Source: Robiginitalea aestuariiviva (GTDB lineage: Bacteria > Bacteroidota > Bacteroidia > Flavobacteriales > Flavobacteriaceae). Taken from it: a stretch of 64,000 nt of DNA. Location of the stretch: NCBI RefSeq assembly GCF_029537735.1, contig NZ_JARPUQ010000002.1, forward strand, positions 384,608 to 448,607, in the 5' to 3' direction. Shown here in pieces: positions 54,544-61,556 of this stretch (its first letter is position 1; each line of letters starts with the position of its first letter). The notes beneath the pieces were generated by a model, which did not search any database, was not told the origin of the DNA, and was given only the letters and a program-made list of their open reading frames with translations. The translations under genes were made by a program, and so were the position numbers.

Positions 54544-55230
54544 TCAGGGATTAAGAACGCCCTTCAAAACTTCCCATACATTATCTGCAACCATCTCATG
54601 CCCCTTTGCCGTGGGGTGGATGCCATCTGCCTGGTTCAATTCAGGTACACCCCCTACATCCTTTAACAGAAAAGGGATCAGGTAAGTTTCTTCCGCCTTG
54701 GCAATTTCAGGGAAGAGGTTCTGGAAGGTATCCGTGTATTCCGGGCCCATATTCGGGGGGATTTGCATCCCCGCCAGCACCACAGTTGCGTCCGGATACT
54801 TTTCCCGCACCCTGCGGATGATATAGACCAGATTTTCCCGCGTCTCGGTCAGGGGGATGCCCCGCAGCCCGTCATTGGCGCCGAGTTCCAGCACAAATAC
54901 ATCTACTTCCTGGCGCAGAATCCAGTCCAGACGGCTGCGCCCCCCTGCAGTGGTTTCCCCGCTAAGGCCGGCATTGACCACCCGGTAGGGATATCCCAGG
55001 GAGTCCAGGCGTTCCCCGATTCGCGCCGGGAAGGCCTGGGCGGGTTCCAGGCCGTAGCCCGCAGTCAGGGAGTCCCCGAAAAACAGGATCACGGCGGCTT
55101 CGGCTTTGGGTGCATCGGGTGTTTCGGCCTCCACCGCTTCGGGCCTGGCTTCCTTTTTTCCGGCCTCTGGCCCGCACCCCAATAACAGGAGTACAACTAA
55201 AAAATAACGAAATTTTAAGAGCTCTGCCAT
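54544..55230 (-). CDS. Arylesterase / multifunctional thioesterase, TesA-like SGNH hydrolase
   Basis: 228 residues from the ATG at 55230; lipoprotein-like signal (FLVVLLLLGCG, Cys at 18-19). SGNH blocks: VILFFGDSLTAGYGL (Ser nucleophile), VNAGLSGETTAGG, VLELGANDGLRG, and QADGIHPTAKGH with Asp-His. This is the TesA/ApeA family: hydrolysis of acyl or aryl esters and acyl-CoA in the periplasm. It is divergent from a ybbA-ybbP pair, the same arrangement as E. coli tesA. Confidence 0.93.
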   Translation of the reverse strand: MAELLKFRYFLVVLLLLGCGPEAGKKEARPEAVEAETPDAPKAEAAVILFFGDSLTAGYGLEPAQAFPARIGERLDSLGYPYRVVNAGLSGETTAGGRSRLDWILRQEVDVFVLELGANDGLRGIPLTETRENLVYIIRRVREKYPDATVVLAGMQIPPNMGPEYTDTFQNLFPEIAKAEETYLIPFLLKDVGGVPELNQADGIHPTAKGHEMVADNVWEVLKGVLNP

Positions 55231-55301
55231 AGTGTGTATTCGGGTATTTCTTCCTGATATGCGTAATTTCAACCCTTTTAAAATCGGAATCTTAGGGGTT
55301 T

Positions 55302-55970
55302 ATGTCAAAGATATTAAACGTGGACCAGCTACGGAAAACCTATCCCAGCGGGGATCAGGAGCTCACGGTGCTGGAAGATATTTCCTTTGCGGTGGAAACC
55401 GGTACCACCTTTGCCATTGTCGGGCCCTCCGGCAGCGGGAAAACGACTTTGCTGGGCCTTTGCGCCGGCCTGGATAAGCCGGATGAGGGCCGCGTGGCCC
55501 TGTGCGGGGAAGACCTGACCCTGCTGGACGAAGACCAGCGGGCCTTACTGCGCAACCGGGAGGTTGGGTTTATATTCCAAAACTTCCAGCTTTTGCCTAC
55601 CCTTACGGCCCTGGAGAATGTGAGCCTGCCCCTGGAGCTCCGGGGGGAAAGCGGGGCTGCGGATACGGCCCGGACCCTACTCTCTAAGGTGGGGCTTGCA
55701 GATCGCCTCCACCACTATCCCAGTCAGCTTTCCGGGGGGGAACAACAACGGGTGGCCCTGGCCCGCGCATTTGCCAACCGGCCCAGCCTGCTTTTTGCGG
55801 ACGAACCCACAGGCAACCTGGACGATGAGACCGGCAGCCGCGTGGTCGAATTATTGTTCGATTTGAACCAGGAAGCGGGTACCACGCTGGTAATCGTTAC
55901 CCACGATATGGACCTGGCCCGCCGGTGCCATCAGATCCTTAAACTTAAAGGCGGCCGCGTACAGGTTTAG
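55302..55970 (+). CDS. ABC transporter ATP-binding protein, YbbA/LolD-like
   Basis: 222 residues. Walker A GPSGSGKT at 41-48, Q-loop near FIFQNFQLLPTL, signature LSGGEQQRVALARAF at about 143-157, Walker B LLFADEPTGNLD and the switch His in VIVTHD. MacB/LolD-type ATPase that powers the FtsX-like permease behind it in mechanotransmission rather than ordinary transport. Divergent from tesA over 71 bases. Confidence 0.94.
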   Translation: MSKILNVDQLRKTYPSGDQELTVLEDISFAVETGTTFAIVGPSGSGKTTLLGLCAGLDKPDEGRVALCGEDLTLLDEDQRALLRNREVGFIFQNFQLLPTLTALENVSLPLELRGESGAADTARTLLSKVGLADRLHHYPSQLSGGEQQRVALARAFANRPSLLFADEPTGNLDDETGSRVVELLFDLNQEAGTTLVIVTHDMDLARRCHQILKLKGGRVQV

Positions 55971-55974
55971 CTCC

Positions 55975-58542
55975 ATGGACGGATACCCCCAAAATATTTC
56001 AAAGGTTAAAAACCGGGCATCGGTAGGCTGGCTGTTCCGGATGGCCTGGCGGGATGGTCGCGCCAGCCTCAGGCGGCTGCTGTTGTTTATGAGTTCTATA
56101 GTCCTTGGAATTGCAGCCCTGGTGGCGATTCAGCATTTCGGTCTCACCCTGGAAGCAAATATTTCGGGTCAATCCCGGGAATTGATGGGCGCAGATTACC
56201 TGGTAGATACCGATGCCACCCCAGGTCCTGAATTGCTGGACACCCTGGCCCAATTGCCCGGGGTTATGAAAAGGGAGGTAAATTTTGCCTCCATGTTGTC
56301 TTTCCCGGACCGCAGCGGCACCCGCCTGGTGCGTATTCGGGGGGTGGAGTCCGGATTTCCCTTTTACGGATCCCTGGTAACGGAGCCCGCAGGTGCAGGC
56401 ATGCAGTTTGGCGCATCCCGCGGGGCCCTGGTGGATGCCACAGTCATGACCCAATATGCCCTGGAGCCCGGGGATTCCATACGTATTGGCCGGCTAACCC
56501 TGCCCATCTCGGGCAGCCTGGTAGATGCTCCGGGGAATACCCAAGTGTCTACCTCTGTAGCCCCTGCCATCTGGATTCCGTATCCCCTGGTCGAAGCCAC
56601 CGGCCTGATCCAGGTGGGAAGCCGCGTGGAATATAATTTCTACTTCCAGGTACCTCCGGGAACAGAACTGGATGCGATATACGAACGCTGGGATCCCAGC
56701 CTGGATAACGCCCAGGCCGATATGGACCTGCATACGGACACCAGCGCACGCCTGGGCCGGCGGTTCAACAATGTGGGCCGCTTCCTGAAGCTCGTTGGTT
56801 TTATCGCCCTCTTACTGGGGTGTCTTGGGATTGCCAGTTCCGTACATATCTATATGCGGGAAAAGCGGGCTTCGATAGCCATCCTGAAATGCCTGGGAGC
56901 GTCCCGCAGGCAAAGCATGCTGATTTTCCTGATCCAGATTGCGGGCATAGGCCTGGCCGGGGGCCTGGTCGGTACCTTACTGGGGCTGGGACTGCAGGCT
57001 GTATTTCCTTTGCTGGTTGGGGAGTTTCTCCCGGTAACCCTCCAATGGGGCCTACACTGGGAACCTTTGGTGCTGGGGGTTTTGCTGGGGATTGGGATGG
57101 CCCTGCTTTTTGGGATCCTGCCCTTGTTAAGCGGGTGGTTTGTAAGCCCCCTGGCCGTACTTCGGGTAAACCTAAAGCCAACAGGTATTTCCAAACGGGT
57201 AACTGCGGCCATTCTCCTGTTGATCCTCTTTGTCCTTTGGGGGGTAACCTCCTTGTTGCTGGAGCGACCCCTGCGGGCCTTGTGGTTTGTCCTGGGCCTG
57301 GCGGTAGTCTTTCTGGTACTTACACTGATTGCCTGGGGCATTATGCGTGGCATCCGGAAATTTTTCCCCACGGGATGGGGCTTTGAAGCCCGGCAGGGGC
57401 TGCAGAACCTATTCAGGCCGAATAACCAGACCCTGGTTCTGGTGCTGGCCATTGGGATCGGTACCTTTTTAATCAGCACCCTCTATTTTACCCAGGATAT
57501 GCTGCTGGCCCGGGCCCAGCTGGAAGATGCACGGCCCACGGCCAACCTGATTTTGCTGGACGTTCAACCGGAACAGACCGAAGCCGTGGCCGGGGTGATC
57601 CGGCCCACCGGGATGGAGGTCCTGGAAGACATTCCTATCGTTACCATGCGCTTGCTGCGCATTAAAGACCGTACGGTGGAAGCCCTCAGGGCCGATACCA
57701 CCGCCACCCTGAACCGGTGGATCCTGAGTCATGAGTTCCGGGTAACGTACAGGGATTCACTCATTCCCTCCGAAATCCTGCGGGAAGGGGAGTGGGCTTC
57801 GTCCTACTCCGGCCAAGGCCCCGTGCCGATTTCCCTATCGGACAATGTAGCCCGGGACGCCCAGGTTGGGGTGGGGGACACCCTGGTATTTAACGTACAG
57901 GGGGTGCCCATGGAGACCTTTGTCAGCAGTATCCGGGAGGTGGATTGGGGCAGGATGCAATTAAACTTCTCGGTAGTCTTTCCTCCCGGGGTCCTGGAGG
58001 AGGCGCCCCGTTTCCACGTAATTACCACCCAGGCATCGGATGCGGAGCGTTCTGCCCGCCTGCAACAGGCCCTGGTACGCTCTTTTCCGAATATCACGGT
58101 GCTGGATATAAGGCAACTGCTCGGGGTGGTTGGAGACATCCTGAATAAGATCAGTTGGGTAATCCGCTTTATGGCCTTTTTCAGCATCCTTACCGGGTTA
58201 GTAGTCCTGCTGGGTGCCGTGCGTACCAGCAAGTATCAGCGTATACGCGAGAGCGTGCTGCTGCGCACCCTGGGCGCCACAGGAAAGCAGGTATTGCGGG
58301 TTGCGGCCCTGGAGTATTTGTTCCTGGGTGCCATTGGCAGCCTGCTGGGGGTATTCCTGGCCCTGGCGGCAACGGAGTTGCTGGCCCTGGGTGTTTTTGA
58401 GTTACCATTCCGGCCCTCCTGGGTCCCCTTTGGGGTGGTATTTCCTTTTATTACGCTACTGGTGCTCACCATTGGGCTGCTCAACAGCCGGGGCGTGGTA
58501 AAGAGCCCTCCGTTGCAGGTATTGCGGCGGGAGGGCGTGTAA
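55975..58542 (+). CDS. FtsX-like ABC permease, YbbP-like
   Basis: 855 residues. Basic N-terminus, TM1 (RLLLFMSSIVLGIAALVAIQHF), a large periplasmic domain, then FtsX-type membrane segments around 255-400 (KLVGFIALLLGCLGIASSVHIYMREKRASIAILKCLGASRRQSML), two extra helices near 405-440, a second periplasmic domain and a final FtsX block (MAFFSILTGLVVLLGAVRTSKYQRIRESVLLRTLGATGKQVLRVAALEYLFLG). The two FtsX blocks match YbbP. With YbbA and TesA it probably handles lysophospholipid or fatty-acyl release at the inner membrane. Starts four bases after the ATPase gene. Confidence 0.93.
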   Translation: MDGYPQNISKVKNRASVGWLFRMAWRDGRASLRRLLLFMSSIVLGIAALVAIQHFGLTLEANISGQSRELMGADYLVDTDATPGPELLDTLAQLPGVMKREVNFASMLSFPDRSGTRLVRIRGVESGFPFYGSLVTEPAGAGMQFGASRGALVDATVMTQYALEPGDSIRIGRLTLPISGSLVDAPGNTQVSTSVAPAIWIPYPLVEATGLIQVGSRVEYNFYFQVPPGTELDAIYERWDPSLDNAQADMDLHTDTSARLGRRFNNVGRFLKLVGFIALLLGCLGIASSVHIYMREKRASIAILKCLGASRRQSMLIFLIQIAGIGLAGGLVGTLLGLGLQAVFPLLVGEFLPVTLQWGLHWEPLVLGVLLGIGMALLFGILPLLSGWFVSPLAVLRVNLKPTGISKRVTAAILLLILFVLWGVTSLLLERPLRALWFVLGLAVVFLVLTLIAWGIMRGIRKFFPTGWGFEARQGLQNLFRPNNQTLVLVLAIGIGTFLISTLYFTQDMLLARAQLEDARPTANLILLDVQPEQTEAVAGVIRPTGMEVLEDIPIVTMRLLRIKDRTVEALRADTTATLNRWILSHEFRVTYRDSLIPSEILREGEWASSYSGQGPVPISLSDNVARDAQVGVGDTLVFNVQGVPMETFVSSIREVDWGRMQLNFSVVFPPGVLEEAPRFHVITTQASDAERSARLQQALVRSFPNITVLDIRQLLGVVGDILNKISWVIRFMAFFSILTGLVVLLGAVRTSKYQRIRESVLLRTLGATGKQVLRVAALEYLFLGAIGSLLGVFLALAATELLALGVFELPFRPSWVPFGVVFPFITLLVLTIGLLNSRGVVKSPPLQVLRREGV

Positions 58543-58623
58543 CCCGAAAGGCGGTCTGTTTTTTATTTGATTTGAGGTACGGGTCCCACCACCCTCCCAC
58601 CCAATCACAAAATACCCTCCCGC

Positions 58624-58642
58624 CCCGCAACCTCCTTGCGGG
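58624..58642. other. Hairpin between convergent genes
   Basis: CCCGCAA (58624-58630) and TTGCGGG (58636-58642) with loop CCTCC. No adjoining T-run on either strand, so a terminator role is uncertain. Confidence 0.35.
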
Positions 58643-58676
58643 ATCAAAGCGAATGTTGATTATGGGCAATCGAATC

Positions 58677-59609
58677 TCAGGGCAGGCTGATGTCCATGGG
58701 AAAACGGAGAGCCACCCATTGGGTTTCCGTCGGGGTGAGTTCGGTCAGGGGTTTGCCTAATACGCGGCGCGCAAATTGATCCCTGGCTTCGGTAACCGCC
58801 CGCGCAATCTGGTCTTTCAGGCGGGTAAAGCCCCGGAATTTCACATCGGGTTCAGGCTCAATCAGGTAGCGGGCCTGGGCCCCGAACCGGCGGGCATGCT
58901 CAAAGATGCGGGCTTTCAGTATTTCTTCGGGTACCAACTGGTCGGCTACGACCACCTGCCCTCTTTCATTCAGGTACAGGCGCATCAGGTTGGCTCCCGG
59001 CGTAGGGGGCATCCCGGTAGGATTGTTAATGGGCTGAGCAGCTGCCGCTGCTGAGGCTGAGGCCTGCAGGGCTATCAGCGGGTAGGTCATCAGGCGGTAA
59101 AAGGGGTCTTCCAGGTCTGCCGGTTGCAGCAGGTCCAGCAGGGCTGAAGCCTGCAGGTCTGCGGGGGTATTTTCGGCCTGCAGTACCTGAAGACGGTCAA
59201 GAAACCGGGTCATCAGGGCATCCGGGTGGCGGGCTATCCAGGTGACGGCCTGATCCCGGCAGTCCTCGTTGGCTTCCAGGGGGGTGCCTTCGGTGCCGCT
59301 GCGCTGGGAAAAGGAAGGGCCGGTCCAGAAGTCCAGCCGAAGCCCGGAGGCCAGTTGTTGCAGCATCCCCCTGTAGGCATCTGCCCCGGGGGCTTCCAAC
59401 AGGCCGGCATCCAGCAGGTCGGTCTCAAAAGCCTGCATAAGGCTGTCCAGGTTTTGACCGCGAAGGGCATAGGCCTCGCTAAGGCAGTTCATAACCATTC
59501 CGGTGCCATCCGGTGGCTCCGCCTCCTGTGCTCGAATAGGGGTATGGCCGGCCCAAAAACAGGCTAACAGGGTGCAAAGGGTAAATCTGGTGAAGTAGTT
59601 CCGTTCCAA
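58677..59609 (-). CDS. Secreted protein with ExbD-like C-terminal domain
   Basis: 310 residues starting at TTG 59609. Signal peptide (about 1-28). Residues 29-195 are helical and of no recognised family. The last 100 residues, NERGQVVVADQLVPEEILKARIFEHARRF... LKDQIARAVTEARDQFARRVLGKPLTELTPTETQWVALRFPMDISLP, resemble the periplasmic C-terminus of flavobacterial ExbD proteins (the GK..EL...Q...FP..IS pattern), but the ExbD membrane anchor is absent. No exbB or exbD nearby. Function unknown; it may bind TonB-system partners. Codon use is like its neighbours. Confidence 0.75.
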   Translation of the reverse strand: MERNYFTRFTLCTLLACFWAGHTPIRAQEAEPPDGTGMVMNCLSEAYALRGQNLDSLMQAFETDLLDAGLLEAPGADAYRGMLQQLASGLRLDFWTGPSFSQRSGTEGTPLEANEDCRDQAVTWIARHPDALMTRFLDRLQVLQAENTPADLQASALLDLLQPADLEDPFYRLMTYPLIALQASASAAAAAQPINNPTGMPPTPGANLMRLYLNERGQVVVADQLVPEEILKARIFEHARRFGAQARYLIEPEPDVKFRGFTRLKDQIARAVTEARDQFARRVLGKPLTELTPTETQWVALRFPMDISLP

Positions 59610-59729
59610 TGGTGTCCCGATTTATTCGAAAGATACAAAATTGTGACTTGGAGCACCTGTGGTTTTTAGGCAGGATTAACTATCCTTATTCCTGGTTTTC
59701 AGGCATTTTCAACTAATTATTAGGTGGTT

Positions 59730-59762
59730 CACCCGAAATCGGGTGTGGCAATGGTTATTTTT
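59730..59762 (+). promoter_or_regulatory. Leader hairpin and T-run upstream of the small ORF
   Basis: CACCCGA/TCGGGTG (59730-59736, 59739-59745), then about a dozen bases and a run of T's. A second hairpin, ATGCCGGTA/TACCGGTAT (59781-59789, 59794-59802), lies before the ORF. Could be attenuator or ribosome-access control. Confidence 0.35.
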
Positions 59763-59820
59763 TCCTTACTTAGGTACACGATGCCGGTAGAGTTACCGGT
59801 ATGTACAAACAACTCAGCCT

Positions 59821-59913
59821 ATGATTGTTTTAGTGATTACCGGACTCCTGGGGGCCTTTTCCCTGGTCTTGTCAGGCATCCGAAAGCTGCGCCCCGTGCG
59901 CATTGAGAAGTAA
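59821..59913 (+). CDS. Putative 30-residue small membrane protein
   Basis: MIVLVITGLLGAFSLVLSGIRKLRPVRIEK: one hydrophobic helix of about 20 residues and a basic tail of ten (positive-inside). ATG at 59821, TAA stop at 59911-59913, followed five bases later by a terminator, and preceded by two hairpins. Good initiation codon and coding-like length for a single-pass peptide, but too short for statistics. It may be a toxin-type or regulatory small membrane protein, or chance; a longer frame (59724-59906) overlaps and is less convincing. Confidence 0.5.
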   Translation: MIVLVITGLLGAFSLVLSGIRKLRPVRIEK

Positions 59914-59918
59914 AGTAC

Positions 59919-59941
59919 AATCCCCCGAAAGGGGGATTTCT
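59919..59941 (+). terminator. Terminator between the small ORF and an amidohydrolase gene
   Basis: AATCCCCC (59919-59926) and GGGGGATT (59931-59938) with a GAAA tetraloop, followed by TTTCTT. A short T-run; could work in both directions, since the minus-strand gene ends at the same place. Confidence 0.65.
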
Positions 59942-61500
59942 TATTCTACGCCGGGCTGCCGGATTTCATAACCTTCAGCGGCCTTAGCTTCTTTCACCTG
60001 GCGCCGGACATCTTCCAGCAATCCCTTGGCATCGAAGACAATACCGTCTTTGATGGTGTACTTCACCCCGCCCACGCGCACTACTTCGTTGTCTGCGGTG
60101 AGTTTAATGGCGCCGGTACCATACAGCACCTTCAGGTTTTCCAGCGGGTTTTCCTCCACCACTACCAGATCGGCCAGTTTACCTACTTCCACAGTACCCA
60201 GTTGCTGGTCCATGCCCAGGGCCTCCGCCCCATTCAGGGTAGCGGCCCGGATAATTTCCAGGGGGTGAAAGCCGGCTTCCCGCAGGAGTTCCAGTTCACG
60301 CACATAGGCAAAGCCGTATAATTGGTAGATAAACCCGGAATCCGAGCCTGCGGTGACCCGTCCTCCGCGGTTTTTGTATTCGTTGATAAAGGTCATCCAC
60401 AGCTGGTAATTCTTTTTCCAGGCCACTTCCTGTTCGGTACCCCAGTAATGCCAGTAAGACCCGTGGGAAACCATGCTGGGCGCGTAGAAGCGCCACAGGG
60501 AAGGCAGGGTATAGTCCTCGTGCCATTCGGCCCGGCGTGCCCGGTGCAGGTCCCGGCTCGCCTCATAGATATTGAAAGTGGGGTCCAGGGTAAAGTCCAG
60601 GGTCAGCAATTCCTCCATAACGGCATTCCAATGGTCGGAGTAGGGGGGTGCGGCCTGTTCCCAGAGCTTGCCCGCCTCCTCAAAGCGGTGCTGTTCGTTG
60701 TTGTAGTTGTAGTCCAGGGGATAATTCTGGACGGTGCGATCCTGGAAAAGGGCCTCCGGGAGCCCGTACCAGTGTTCCATGCTGGTGAGCCCGGCCCGGG
60801 CGGAGTGCAATACATTCCATCGGGCTACGGCCAGTTGGGCATGGTGGCAGGCGGAACGCAGCCCCAGTTTCTTGTTTTCGTCCAGGGCAGCGGTCATGAT
60901 ATCCGGTGACGCCCCAAAGAATTTTATGCCATCCGCCCCTTTCTTAGCGTTGTTGCGAACCCATTCCCTGGCCTGTTCCGGGGTATTGACCTCTGCGCCC
61001 TGCCCAAAACCGGTATAGATAAACAACCTGGGGGCAATGATGCTATTGGAAGCGCTCTTGCGTTTCAGGTCCATGGAAAAGTCCACGCCACGCCCGCTGG
61101 GTTCCCGCACCGAAGTAATGCCGTGCCCCATCCAGAGTTTGAAAACGTAATCCGGTTCGGCTCCCTGTGCCGTGCCGCCAATATGGCCGTGCATGTCGAT
61201 AAAGCCCGGGAGGACATACATCCCTGATGCATCGATCTCCCGCCCCCCGGGTTTCAGCTTGGGCCGGCGTTCCGGGTTGATGGCCACGCCGGGATAACCG
61301 ACGGTTTCCACCCGGGTAATGCGGTTGCCTTCCACCACAATATCCACAGGTCCCATGGGCGGCGCCCCATTGCCGTTAATCAGGGTAGCGCCCCGGATGA
61401 TGAGCTGTTCAAAAGGGCCTTCGGAAAGCGGTTGCTGTGCGCCTGCCGAAAACACGATGCCCAGTACGGCGGCCAGCAGGAGGTAAATGGATTTTTTCAT
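59941..61500 (-). CDS. Secreted amidohydrolase (imidazolonepropionase-like)
   Basis: 519 residues with a signal peptide (MKKSIYLLLAAVLGIVFSAGAQ). Metal-binding blocks: VLPGFIDMHGHIGG (HxH), ADGIKFFGA (bridging Lys), SACHHAQLA and EHWYG (two His), GSDSGF (Asp), and LGTVEVGKLADLVVVEENPLENL at the end. Hydrolyses a cyclic amide, peptide or similar bond outside the cytoplasm. Related to, but shorter than, the propeller fusion at 31934. It lies 56 bases behind the M14 carboxypeptidase gene on the same strand, so an operon of exported peptide-bond enzymes is likely. Confidence 0.92.
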   Translation of the reverse strand: MKKSIYLLLAAVLGIVFSAGAQQPLSEGPFEQLIIRGATLINGNGAPPMGPVDIVVEGNRITRVETVGYPGVAINPERRPKLKPGGREIDASGMYVLPGFIDMHGHIGGTAQGAEPDYVFKLWMGHGITSVREPSGRGVDFSMDLKRKSASNSIIAPRLFIYTGFGQGAEVNTPEQAREWVRNNAKKGADGIKFFGASPDIMTAALDENKKLGLRSACHHAQLAVARWNVLHSARAGLTSMEHWYGLPEALFQDRTVQNYPLDYNYNNEQHRFEEAGKLWEQAAPPYSDHWNAVMEELLTLDFTLDPTFNIYEASRDLHRARRAEWHEDYTLPSLWRFYAPSMVSHGSYWHYWGTEQEVAWKKNYQLWMTFINEYKNRGGRVTAGSDSGFIYQLYGFAYVRELELLREAGFHPLEIIRAATLNGAEALGMDQQLGTVEVGKLADLVVVEENPLENLKVLYGTGAIKLTADNEVVRVGGVKYTIKDGIVFDAKGLLEDVRRQVKEAKAAEGYEIRQPGVE

Positions 61501-61556
61501 AGTGGTTGGATGGTGTTTTGATTTCTAAGGTTCCGTCTTTTTTTAAAGTAGGTGGT

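Noticed and set aside
59724-59906. 60-codon plus-strand frame overlapping the 30-residue ORF
   Set aside because: No hydrophobic or domain pattern and it runs through the hairpins; the shorter frame at 59821 is the better candidate.
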